From Paulownia fortunei (Eukaryota; Streptophyta; Magnoliopsida; Lamiales; Paulowniaceae), in NCBI GenBank assembly GCA_019321725.1, contig JAGSPU010000055.1, forward strand, positions 124,001-188,000: 64,000 nucleotides of DNA. Reading direction: 5' to 3'. Under the pieces are notes generated by a model. That model saw only the letters and a list, made by a program, of their open reading frames with translations. It searched no databases and was not told where the DNA came from. The position numbers and the translations under genes were made by a program. Shown one piece after another: positions 26,208 through 38,229 of this stretch; position 1 is the first letter of the stretch; each line of letters begins with the position of its first letter.

Positions 26208-28639
26208 GGCTAAGGAAAAATACAACGAGAATGGAGTACATCTCAAATACCACCCAAGTGATTTTTAGGCTCCCTTGTTTTGTTTATATTTTGATATAGT
26301 ATAGCATGTGGATTATCTAATTATATCCTCAAATCTCTTTATAAATCTACCCTCCCTTGGACGTTAATGGAGCTTGAAATACTTTAGGTACAAAATAATA
26401 ATGAAATGGGCGTGCACGATGATAACAACATTGATAGATGTAACGATCCTACCCTCACCCACAATTTGTTCAGTAACAAGTTCAATGGCCATGGGCAGGT
26501 CGTGCTTTTCAGACCGGAAGTGGAATGGTTACCCCCAATTAACCAAATATCTCACTATATGGACTGTAGATGAATCATACCACATTCAACTGTGAGTGAA
26601 TTTTGATCACTCGCAAGTGAATATAGCAATGAACATTCATGAGTTCGTTTAAATTCTGATAACTTGCTAATGTTCATGTCCACACAAGACGAAACATCCA
26701 GGATGACTTGCTAATGTTAACGTCCCGACAAGATGAAACTCCAAAAAAATCCGCACGTGAAAGATGAAATTCTAGGAGATATAAGAGCCCTTTTGATTAG
26801 GATCGTGTCTGAGCATCTTCATTGTTGATCATGACAACGATTGGGAACTACATAAAGAAGAGGGGGAACAACATTATTGGCCAACTTCACGTGGTGGTTG
26901 CACAAATGCGAAAGAGGCCATAGAAAGGAGAAAGCAACTGGAAAGAAACTTACCAAGTGCAAAACAGGACAAAGGGACATTAAATCTCATCGTACAAGGA
27001 GGTAATAAGAGTGCTTGGTGGTGGAGGTGCATGCGGGAGATAAAAGGGGATTTGAAATTGGGAAAATGACAGAGACATGATGCCCTATACATGATAATAT
27101 CATAGCATTTTGTGTTTGTACATGTATAGGATAGGACCCCCTGATCTCTTTCTTTTCTTTAATAAAAGTATGAGGATTTGAGTGGCCGTCAATTTACTCA
27201 ATTTCAGTGGTCCATTTCTCATTTCTTGTTGCAGAAAGCCTAAGGGGAGGCTTCTTCAATCATGCTCTACTGCAATAACGGTGAAAAGTGTTTCCAACGG
27301 TTAAAAAGATGATCTTTACCACAAGTATCATATTTTTTTTCGCAGTAATATCACTTAACTTTGACATGTCCTACAATTTCAACTGTAGTTTGTTTTGTAT
27401 AGATTTGAGTGTCTCAAGTGTCTTACCATCTAGAGATGCCTTCATGCCCATCATTCTATGACATTCCAAACTTGCGAACCCTCCATTTAGATCTGGATTT
27501 AAGGAAGGAAACAACTGAAGGGGAAAAGAAAAATCAATGCAGAACTAATTTTTTCTTGTACTTTTACATTTCAACGAAATAAGTAAGAACTTGAAAACAA
27601 AAAATCTTGTATTTATAATTATCTACTTTTATAGTAATTTCTCGTAACTCGTATTGAATGAGTTTTTGATATCCTAATCTAATTACTTGATATTTAGACA
27701 ATGAATAATGTATTTGATGGTTTCCTTAAAACATGACGACAGTCCTAATATCAATTTAATAAACAAGAATATGATCACCTAATTAGTGTAACACTATACG
27801 AAGTGGTAAGATTAGCATTATGTATACAATAAGGAACAAACAAAAAGGAAAAAATCATTGTACATCAATAGATAAGTGTGAGCAGGATAGCTGGGCCCTC
27901 AATCGCTAAACATGTCTAACTGCGGCAACAGGAATTCCAATTTAAACTTCCAAAGTCCACACAAGCCCAGCCCAATATATATATCAAACCTTAGGAATAA
28001 TTTTGTAATTAGCCCTAAAAGAAATGTAAAGATTTCTTTTATTCATCTAAGTCAACCCCCTGCTACATGTAAATTGATTAAAAAAAAAATTGGTGATTTA
28101 AGCTACAAAGATTCGCTATTTTGATCGCAAAACAAACCTATCACTGTCTCACGATAACTCTCTACGATATAGTGTATTTTTTTCTTACAAAGAAAGAGAG
28201 TGACGCCAGCTGATTGGAAGATGAATGACCCAAACAATATGAAGATATAATTTTGAGTAAAAGCAAAATAAATTGCACAAAACTAAGAAAAACTAGAAGT
28301 GTATCTGGCCATCTGCGGAGTTGAGAGAAGCTATAATAGAGATACAGCAGACTAGAGATCAATAGAAACCATTCCAGAGGCCATGGATGATCTGTGATAC
28401 AGCAGAAATGAAATCTAAATTTGCAATAAACATTGACAATACATGTTTGCATGTAACAGAAACAACAGATAAAACAGCCTTCATAGAGCTACACAACTAA
28501 AGAAACTAATTATTCGAAATGTGAAAAGGATGTGTAGCCATAGACATTGCCGCAGCAGTTTAACTCCTAGAACCTTTCAGGCATCTCCGTGAAAAATTCT
28601 GCCCGTCGCTCGACATCATACGAATTCATAAACATAACT
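26208..28639. other. Intergenic region between convergent ABCB1 and BUD20-like genes
   Basis: Contains the 3' flank of ABCB1, with an AATAAA near 27161 that could serve either strand, and the 3' flank of the minus-strand BUD20-like gene. Near 26665-26742 a short imperfect direct repeat around ACTTGCTAATGTT and ACAAGA(C/T)GAAAC is visible. A 72-residue open frame at 26874-27092 (minus) shows no family resemblance. No gene is supported. Confidence 0.6.
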
Positions 28640-30055
28640 TTACATTGACATTAACTTTGGACCATTGTCTGGCATGCCCATCCCAGCAGCTAGGTCAGCA
28701 TCCAATTGAGTATGAGGAGCAGGCCCCATCATTTGCCTCAAACTGTGCAGGAAAAATGTTAGCACTCTAATTGAATAGGTTAAAACAAGTAATGTCAATC
28801 AATTCACTATGTCTCAAATACATACCTGTGCATGATGTCAATTAAATTTACATAAAATAATTATCTTTTTTTTTTCTCAACTAAAACCAGAACTTCTCCA
28901 CACTTTCTCGGCATGAATCATGAATAGTATAAGAACGTCCTTCTAAGACTTGATTATTATAAGTATAAAGCAGCCCAAAATTCTGAAACCCAAACAGACA
29001 CCAGTTATTCTACAACTAACACAAAAAGATAACGTCAATGTCAACCGTTCCAGTACAGTCCATCGTATGCCCACAATATTCCAGAATTATTAGTAGCTCA
29101 TACACACGATCTAACTCAGAGAACTTACAGCAGAAAATATCAGCATAGTTTCTTCATCCTTTTTATAAAAGATGAATCTGGATTCATATATTAGTAGTTG
29201 TGTGAACTACTAGCTGATTCAATATAAATTCCAATTAAGAAAGGAAAAACATAATTAAGTGTAATTCCCAGTGAACTAGCATAAGTTAGCACGCAATTTT
29301 TTTGTCATCATCCTTTAAGCTCCTTTAAAGCAATCTCCAATTTTTCCAACAACTGAAGTACACAAAAAAATGAATGATTCCACCTTAATTGCCAGAGTTA
29401 TATACATCACCACTCTATTTTGTGTCCTAATCCTTAAAACTAATTTAACACAATCTCCAATATTTTCAAACGACTAAAAGTATACAAAAAGTTTAGTGAT
29501 AGAATATAATTCTTCATAACTGAATGCAGAAAAAAATGAAACAGGATGTAATAGAAAGTAAACATACCGCTTCTTATGCCGTTTGGTCTTGAAATGTTCA
29601 TCCCTCACCGCCACATTAGCAAAATAGCGACTAGGAGGGGGGGGGGGATTAATTACCCAAATCAAGAAAATTGAAAATGGAAACAGATAAAATAATTTCA
29701 AACAAAAAATAAAACTAAAATAAAATAATCAAGAATTTATGAATTTGAAAATTACTCGCAGTGCAAACAATAATACTGGCCCATTCCTGGAAGGTCTTCA
29801 TCTACGGGCAAGGATTTCCCCTCTCCCTCAGCTTTCTGAAGCTCATCATAAACAGCGTCGTCCCGTGAACAATCAGCAGTCAAGAAAAATATAATCGGAA
29901 TAGTAACTGAAAATTAGGGAGAATATACAAAGAAACACAAACTAAGAAATAAATACAATAAAAAGGATATCCTTGAGAAGAAATTTGGTGCGTCTAGCGG
30001 TTTTATGAGAGTATCGGCGCTTCTTCACGCTCCTATGCGGGCACTTTCCACCCAT
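28640..30055 (-). CDS. BUD20/ZNF593 homologue, C2H2 zinc-finger pre-60S ribosome factor, 4 exons
   Basis: Exons on the minus strand: 30055-29971, 29864-29756, 29630-29568 and 28742-28640, 360 nt in total, giving 119 residues. The family member in yeast (Bud20) is a shuttling factor for export of the large ribosomal subunit precursor from the nucleus. The N-terminus MGGKCPHRSVKKRRYSHKT is basic and nuclear-signal-like. The zinc finger reads C-x2-C-x12-H-x5-H, from YCLHC (about residues 60-64) to HFKTKRH (about 77-83), split by the second intron. The C-terminus MMGPAPHTQLDADLAAGMGM matches the plant family. Length is typical and I see no frameshift. Intron 1 is AT-AC (U12-type); introns 2 and 3 are GT-AG. 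A telo-box and site II motifs lie just upstream, consistent with co-regulation with ribosome-biogenesis genes. Confidence 0.94.
29637..29647 (+). repeat. G11 homopolymer forming a poly-C pyrimidine tract before an acceptor
   Basis: Eleven consecutive G on the plus strand read as C11 on the transcript strand, ending six bases before the TAG acceptor of BUD20-like intron 2. A C-only tract is an unusual polypyrimidine tract, since plants prefer U. Confidence 0.85.
29865..29970 (-). other. U12-type AT-AC intron in the BUD20-like gene
   Basis: Read on the minus strand the intron begins ATATCCTT, the exact 5' splice consensus of minor-spliceosome introns, and ends in TTCAC. A branch-site-like TTCTTGAC lies about 13-18 nt before the AC, close to the U12 consensus TTCCTTRAC. 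No GT-AG pair nearby restores the frame, whereas this junction joins AAG-G to GG-GAC and yields FLLKGDDAVYDEL, the expected family sequence. The intron is 106 nt. Confidence 0.92.
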
Positions 30056-30109
30056 TCGTCTTTACTTTACTGATTAGAGTTTTTTGCTTTGCTTGGATTG
30101 TGAAACTGG

Positions 30110-30258
30110 AAACCCTACATTGGTTCGGGATTTACGAAGGTTTGCTGTTTACTTTGTCCTAATACGACGTCGTGCGGATAATGGAATTTGCATTTGTTGG
30201 GCCATAAATCCATACTATCTTGGAGTTGAAACCCAAAAGCCCAGAAAGATATTGGGCC
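30110..30258 (-). promoter_or_regulatory. Telo-box plus site II promoter module of the BUD20-like gene
   Basis: AAACCCTA (telo-box) lies at 30110-30117, 55 bp upstream of the start codon. TGGGCC occurs at 30198-30203 and 30253-30258, and AGCCCA at 30238-30243. The pairing of a telo-box with site II motifs in a proximal promoter is established for plant ribosomal-protein and ribosome-biogenesis genes, bound by telo-box and TCP factors. Its presence fits the predicted pre-60S role. Function here is inferred from motif match and position. Confidence 0.7.
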
Positions 30259-32370
30259 AGAGTTTCAGTGTTGTATCTAATTAGCAACATGAACATCATC
30301 AAAAGCTGCCCATAGTTAAAACATACGTATTGAAAATCATTCGATATTTAATATGTATAAGTTTCTAAATTGTTATCACAAAAATTCAGTTTTAAAGCAC
30401 TTTAGTTAAAGCAAACTAATTTTGACATGTGACATGTACGTGTGAAATACAAAAAGTAGATAATTGTCCAAAAGTGAAAATATACTCATCATAATGTTAT
30501 ACTGCATAATGTGTGTATTAATCATAAACTATGTCCTAACACATCTGCTGCTACAGTAGATAATCAGCTAACCTAATACAAATATGACATAATAAATTAA
30601 ATGATTTTTATAATAACAGACTCTGCCACTAGTTTTTAGATATATGATTTTCACTCATCAAAAGAAAAAAGATGTATGTTTTTCAATTTGTCCCTTTATC
30701 TTTTTATTTTCTAAAAAATAATATATACTATTACATTGATTTGATAAAATTTGAGAAAGAATTTTTTTTTTTTATAATAAGTAAAAGGGCAAGGGACAAC
30801 CAGCATAATAATCCTTTTTTCATGTGATCGTAAGAGTTATCATCGCCGCAGAACGTCCATTAAATTATTATATCGTAGATGTGATCGCAGTTTCAAGACA
30901 ATAAATTTAAATTCATAATCTTTATATGAAAAATAATGGATTAAACAACTAAACTAACATCTTTGGTACATTTAATTTGAGTAGTGCTACATTCGACAAA
31001 ACTTACATGCAATAAATGGAATTTCAAACCATGCTCGAATTTGCATACTCTTGTAGGCAGCCCATGCAGGATTCTACGTTTCGAAAGTTGATCATCATAT
31101 AAGGAATTAAGAGACAATCCAATAATAATATTACGGGTATTAACCTCTTCTCTAAAATTATTAAGTTATTAATTTCTTTCCTTTGTCATTCATAATTACA
31201 AAATCCCTCCTTTAAGTTTATCATGTTTGCTAAATTTCCCCCTCAAGTTATGTTTTTAGACGGAAAATGACAACATCAACAAAACATTTTATAGAACTTT
31301 CTATTTTATCTCTAATCAAGCGTTCCAATTTTATTCGCTAAATACATTTGTAAGATTTAAAGCTAAGAAGGGGAGTGAATGTAATCATTATATACACAAA
31401 AGAGGGAATATGAAACAAATACTATTTCCAAAATATAAGCATTATATCGAAAAAAAACTAGTCATTGCTAGTAAAAGATTATTAGCTGTACTGTGCCCTC
31501 TCAATAGATTAACTATCGTTCTTTGTTTAGATACTTTTCTAGTATTATAGAATTAAAACATTAAAAGATGCTTTCAAAAAAAATAAAAAATATTTTTTTA
31601 AAAAAAATCTCTATTTTCTTTTCTTTTCTTTTTTCTCTCTCAATTCTTTTTTTTTTTCGGTCATCACTTTTCTTCTCTTTTTAAGGGTGTTAATGAAAAA
31701 AATTCGAACGAAGAGGTGGCCAGTAGAGAGAATGAGATGGAGGGATGGGCAACGGGGAGAGAGAGTGGGTCGATTAAGAGTTTCACAAATGAGATTAAAC
31801 ATTTTTAGCTTGAGTCAGAGCAAAATAAAAAATAAGAGACTCTCTGTTCTAAGAACTGAATTTTGTATTATTAGGGTTGAAAATGATATTGACCTTTAAA
31901 ATATCTCAATTTTTTTAAAACAATGAAATTTAGTAATGGATATATTACAAAGACACTCTTAAATTATAAAAACATTACAAATACATCCTTTTACAAATAT
32001 ATCAACATTACTAACCTACAAAATGATTAATTACTAAATTGATAATTTAATTATTTTTTATTTTTTTTAAAATCAAAGGCAAAATAGTTAATTCATAACT
32101 TTTGTATAAAAAAATTAATGTAGCAAATTTAGAGGGGGATAAGTATAATTACCCTTACGTTATCAACCCAACTTGTAAATTTCTTGTTGATTACATCGAC
32201 TTAAGTATTTGATTGAGTAAGAAAACTGAAGACTAAGAAAATGAAATGATGTGGGTCTCATTTGGAGGATTGAACGCTCCTAATTTGAGTACACAATATC
32301 TCAAAATCAATCAATACATACCTACAAACTCTAAATTACCATCTAAATAACTTGACCACTTCCATTGCAT

Positions 32371-32390
32371 GTGTGTGTGTGTGTGTGTGT
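32371..32390. repeat. (GT)10 microsatellite
   Basis: Ten uninterrupted GT units. Confidence 0.95.
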
Positions 32391-32514
32391 GGTTTGTCTA
32401 CTGAATTCACCTTCTTTCTGGGAAAATATCCTAAATTACGACAAAAAATACAAGCATTCATCAAAATATGTTTCCTTGGTCACAATTGTTTCATTATGGC
32501 ATCGAGTGAATATA

Positions 32515-32536
32515 ATATATATATATATATATATAT
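32515..32536. repeat. (AT)n microsatellite
   Basis: An AT run of about 22 bp, 125 bp from the (GT)10 tract. Confidence 0.92.
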
Positions 32537-33194
32537 TAAGATCAAGTATCAGAATTAAGTGCTGGAATACTTAAATAAAACATTAGTACTAAGATCAGTA
32601 GTCTCCTGAGACCGAAATTCAGAAACTGAAATATAGTCATAGTCCGAAAGTCCCTTTTCTGCTCAAAAGTCATTTTGAAACAAAAACATCATTCTCAAAA
32701 ACTCAGAAATTACGAGGTAATTTTTGTTGCGTACAAGTAACCAAACAATTATGCCAAAATATTTGACTCGTATCCTACGCTCGTCCGACAATAATAAATC
32801 CGTAGAAAGAAATACAAGAAACAGCACTAATTAATTAACTTGCTTATGCAAATATTCGTATCTTAGTTTCTCTAGGATTTAAGCTATGATGGAAATGAGA
32901 AATAGCACAATATGTGCTGTAAGATGAATGACATGACATAGTATGATCATAATCTTATTAATGAGCTAAGTAAGATAACAAAACTGAACATATAGGCTTA
33001 TAAATGCAAAGAATGTTCAGAATTTGAATACATGTTGAAAACATGAAATAGGTGAAATTAATGAAAAACGAAAGGCCACAATTATAAGAAGATTTTTGTG
33101 CGTAATATAATCTGAACATGATAAATAAATAGGGGTTTGCAGTGGGATTTGAAAAATAAACCAGAAGATTAATTATACAAGATACCATATTTCG

Positions 33195-33312
33195 TCTGCA
33201 CCAGCACCTGCACCTCTCTTGATCTCGTGTCTACGCAGCAGCCATTAAAGGATGAGGATGCATGATGAAAATGATAAACACAGAGCTGGCGAGGTGCAGG
33301 TGCAAATGCAGA
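33195..33312. other. Foldback with two 22-nt arms
   Basis: The left arm at 33195-33216 (TCTGCA, 3 nt, GCACCTGCACCTC) and the right arm at 33291-33312 (GAGGTGCAGGTGC, 3 nt, TGCAGA) pair at 19 of 22 positions around a 74-nt spacer. The block is far less AT-rich than its surroundings. This geometry resembles a plant microRNA precursor, but the sequence matches no microRNA I know. It could also be an inverted-repeat remnant. Confidence 0.45.
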
Positions 33313-36300
33313 AAAAATAAAGGCATCTCTTCATCTATCTTGACCCAATAAAAATCTGGAAAGAACCACAAAATATCAACATTAATCCTATATACCCCTG
33401 CCGCATGCACTTATGCTGCTTGCTTGTGTCTCTTGTGTGTGGACTTTCAATGCTTGATTTACCAAGTAATGATATGTATTGGCTGCCAACGTGAAACACT
33501 TGTACGCCCACGTGAAGACAGTGCTTTCAGCCAATGGAAGCACGACATGTCAGCGACTAACAACTGTGACTACATCTGAAGAGCCATAGGCATAGGGGAG
33601 GTAGTATCTCAAGTTGAAAGTTATCAAGAAATAGAATACATATATAAATATATATGTATATTGCGAAGTTAAAGGTTGGGTATGACAAGTAGCATTATCT
33701 ACTACCTCTAATTTTAGCCACGAGACTACCATCAGGACTGATGTGGCTTCACCAATCACAAAAAGAAAAAAAAAAAAAAAACACCAGTATCGGACCTTCA
33801 CGCCCCAATCCTTATTCAAACTTGGATTAAAAATTAAATTAATTGCATGATAAAAATAATTTTTATTTACTTTGTAATTAATTAGTATCCATAAAGTGTA
33901 TACTGATTAGTACAATACGAAAAATCAATTTGGCACGTAATTGATTTATACACGAGTCAGACAGGAGGGTGAGAATTTCCCGAAAGCTATCAACTTATTG
34001 CTAAAATAGTGTCTGATTTGTCATCATCTCATGTACACTTTCTAATAATTGTAGTTGCTATCATAGTGACATTACAATTGAAAGATAATTAGGCCTACTT
34101 TCTACTACACTTGGATCTTTTATTCAATATCTGCCTTCTCAAATTGATTCCCTTTAACAGGGTTCGTGTTAATCATACGACAACAGTGACCAAGAGCTCG
34201 TGAATTCAAATGTGCAATCATTTGTCTACTCTGTGAAAAAGCCAAATAGAAGCAATCCCATGCAAATAATTTTTGCAGTTTTCAGTAATTTCTTGTTGCA
34301 CCTCTGTAATGAATTCCTCGCCCGCATGCAACCTTATGTTTCAGACACTTGTTAAATGATACTAGAGAAGACCACAGCAGTGAGAGATGCTCAGTGCCAC
34401 TAAAGCACCAAGTCTAGGCATAAGCACAGATTATTCGCAAATCCCTTGCAAACGCGAATCCCTTGCGTTGAAGTTAAAATTTTGCAACTCTAAGCGTTCA
34501 GTTGGTTCATGCAACATTATCTTTGATAGCATGGTTCTAATTTATGATTATCTCTGGACAAGATTCTCACAATATGATATAGGAATTGTGATTGCAATAA
34601 CTAGTTGAAACTGGTTCCACTGCTCCAAGATGTTTCTGCTCTGATCCTCCTATAGAATTCAACGAATAAGAAAATGCTGCTGGGCCATTTCTCCTTTCAT
34701 ATCAAGCCTGCGAAGGAAACAAAACAAAAATGTTATTCTTGAGAAGATGCAGATATGTATAGGAGTGTTTTAGGGAAAATGTATTGCATCTGCAAGTAGA
34801 GCAAACACCAGTAACAAATCTGCAGAAGATGCAGATTAGCAACGACTCACACCATTGTTATTCTGGAGAATATGCAGAAGACCATCGCAAGTATATCACA
34901 AGTCTAGAGCAAAAGCTCTGTCACTGATGCCTTCAGATCAATGCAAGTGATAAAACATTAGTTTGCGCCACTCTGACACATGATTGGATCTGCAAGTACA
35001 GCGAACACAAGTAACAAATCTGCCTCCCACAAACAGACACCATATTTTTCCCTTGAGAAAAGGGTATAGCAGTAGATGTGAAGAAATCTGTCCAAAAGAA
35101 GTTTTGAACAGTTCTCATCTTTCAACTCAATTTTACTATTCCAAACTACAAGCTCATCCGGAAGGAGAAGCTAACTACCAAAGCAGAAATCACACCACAC
35201 CCCCGCCCCCCGGGGGAAACTATATGTAATGTGGATCAAGAAGCTCAATAGCCAAAAACATTCACAATCACCCGATACTCGGGTACAATTTTATGGGGAA
35301 AGAAACCGAAGAGGAGAAAAAGTCTGAGATTCGTATGCAAGTCCAAGAAGAGCAAAAGTATGAAGATCTAGCAGCAAATGTATTAAATACAAGTGCTCAT
35401 AAAGTTTGGCAAAGTGAGATGCTAAATACTGCAGCTGAGCAGACAGACTATTCACTTGTATGGAACTTCTCTCCTGCTACTAGATCATCACACCAACTAA
35501 TCTCCAGGCTGCCTACTCTTGGGATATGCATATGCTAATCGTGTGATTTCATATCTTTGATTATCCTACATCTTGCACACACAAAGAATTGCATACTCTG
35601 CGGAAAATGTAAATGCAGAACACGGCAATCCTTTATAAAGCAGGTGCTACCTTCTTACTATCCCCAAGGTAAATATCATTCTAACAAATAAACAAAGAGA
35701 CTCACCAGTTGCTGTCAAGAGTGCCAGGACATTGCCAAGCATGTCACAGATCATTGAAAGCTAAATTTCTTTTGAGGCTCATGACGAATCATATACTTGG
35801 TAAGATATTTACAAGTGAATTAAACAATGCCATTTGGTTCTATATTAGTAGAAATTAAGACCAAAACAATGAATTTGACTCTTCAAAAACATGCCAAATG
35901 AACCATGGCCAACAAGCAATGTGACTCATTTGTGGCATAATTTCATTTACCCAAACCTGTGTATGAAATTTTCCATTACATAAACAGCCTGGGTGAAAAT
36001 TTCTACTATTACAAGTGATGTAGAACAAAAAATACAAAGAAAACCAAAGCTAATTAATATAATAAATTTGAAATTAATCTATAAATATTGAGAAACTGTA
36101 CCAATAAATCATCAATCAACTGCTGTTTTAATGAGAACTGAGGCATAGTTTACATAGGCTCTAAAAAAAGTAAATAAGGAAACGCCAGAATTGAAGTATG
36201 GAATCCTAATTAATGCAAGCAACTATTGAATATCTTATTCCTTAATAATTCTATCCAAATTCTTCTTGTTCCCCATCCACAAGTCTTCTACCTATAATCC

Positions 36301-38229
36301 TCATCAGCTCACTCTACATGCTATCTATCACCCGCTCGGTGGCTTGGCGTTTGGAGCTGCAGTTATAATTGGGCACAAATGCTCCAACATATGCCAGACT
36401 CCTAATTGAAGAAAATCTATACTTGCAACGAAAATAAATGAAGAAGTTAAGGGTACCAAATGGCATGTTGTGTAACACAATACATTAACTGCATTCCTAC
36501 TACCTAGAGACTCAATGAACGTAAAATACTACTGCAAGAATGTAAAATTTCTACAGTGCAAAACAATGTGAAAAGATATATAAGCATTTATGGTGCTTTG
36601 GGTTATCTATACAACTGCAAGAATTTAAAATTACACAAGAGCACACAAGATGAAAGGAAGACCTTATAAGCATGACTATTCAATACCCAAGCAGTTAATG
36701 CTTTTCTAAACTATAGGGCAAAATGTGCCATTATCATAAAGTGTAGGAGGCTAAAATCCCTGCCATTCGCCAAACGATACAAAAATTTGAGATCTGGCAA
36801 GAAGAGTTGCTGCCAGAATCTTAAGACTCATGATAGAGGCTTTTCAAAATGATTTTTATAGATTGGCGTAAGCAAGCATAGAAAATATACGATCTATCCA
36901 AGTCTTTCAGTTCTTCTAGTTCTTTTTTTAGTCCATGTCCCACCATATTGACAATGTAAGTCGTTTTCCAAGATATAAGAAACTAATTATCGTTTGAAGA
37001 TTCATTATGCTCAAATTTCATTGTTTCCTATATTTCAATATGCAACCTATTGTAATTTGATTCCCTAACTAAATGTATTAACAGCTCTAAATATGTAATG
37101 ACAAATTAGCATAAATTAAGAATGAACCAAAATATCAAGCTTTATTGTTTATAATTATAAACTTGTACTCATCAAACTTACTCTTTAACTGTTGAAGTCT
37201 AAAATTACTAAACTCAATATTTCATCGCATTCATTTAGAAAAAGACCAAAAAATGAGCTGTATACATGCAAGTAACGACATTTATCTTATTACGTGTCAA
37301 AAATATTTTGCACAGCAAATTGATCCATGAAGAAGTTGACACAATAGATAAGGCCATTCAGAGTCCATGACGACATTCTAGTTGGATGCATGCTAAACAT
37401 GTTTTTCCATGTTCATAAGATTCCAAAACTATGCACGTTTCTTTTGAGTTCATGCTTCATTTATGTTAATGATAACTTTTGCAGCTATTAATAAACATAA
37501 AAAATCCTTTTACTTTATTAATACAACTAAAAATTTAGATAATAATAAATTTTGGGAGGTGTTTTCTTGTTAGTGTTTTTCATTCTTCTTATCTAAATTT
37601 TTAGTACTAGAACATAGGGTAAGTAACCCATAAATGACAATGTCAACAGAAAATCACAGAATCATGGGACTCAAGTCAGCCCAAAAAAGCTTTATCGTGA
37701 GTTAAAGACAATGATTAGCTATAGAGGTCAAACAAGCCATTTCTCTAATGCAAGAAGATGCACATTATGGATGAACTCTCTCTACCATTTAGCTAATGAC
37801 GTCGCCCATTATTTAATGAAAGAGCAAAAGACATTTAATCAAAATGATCTGAATTTATTCCCTCAACTGCCATGTCGGCAGAAAAAGCCAGAATTGCAGC
37901 TAGCAAGTGCTACGTTGCAGCAACTTCACTTGCATGTACACCGTGTGTCTCTCACAAGGTGGAACTTTACTTTGAGTAGATTACTTCTTGTTCTGCATTC
38001 TTCCACCTAAGTACTAACGGTGTGTCCTTACTATGCCTCTGCATCTCCCTATGCCTATTTAAAAGAAAAACTTGAATTGCCAAAAGCATCGTGAATCGTG
38101 ACACTTTTTTTCATCTGCATATAGACATTGCCTTCGTTTCTCTTATTCCCAAATTGACCTCTCTCTCCTCTCTTTGACTCTAGATTCAGTTTCTTTCTTC
38201 TTTTTACATCATAAAACCACTCTTTCACC

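Larger units (their letters stand above)
30259..38229. other. 8-kb intergenic region, no firm gene
   Basis: AT-rich DNA with microsatellites and small unrelated frames. Items listed separately are GT and AT microsatellites and a foldback at 33195-33312. Some minus-strand segments between 34600 and 36430 have exon-like splice contexts but do not join into a protein I can recognise; see the findings. The last 200 bp carry a TATA-like CTATTTAAAAG near 38055 and a CT-rich leader (CTCTCTCCTCTCTTTGACTC near 38160), consistent with the CSLA promoter and 5' UTR. Confidence 0.55.

Noticed and set aside
26690..26715. AGGATGACTTGC resembling the core of miR169
   Set aside because: Only 12 bases match, it lies within a short imperfect direct repeat, and I see no complementary arm nearby.
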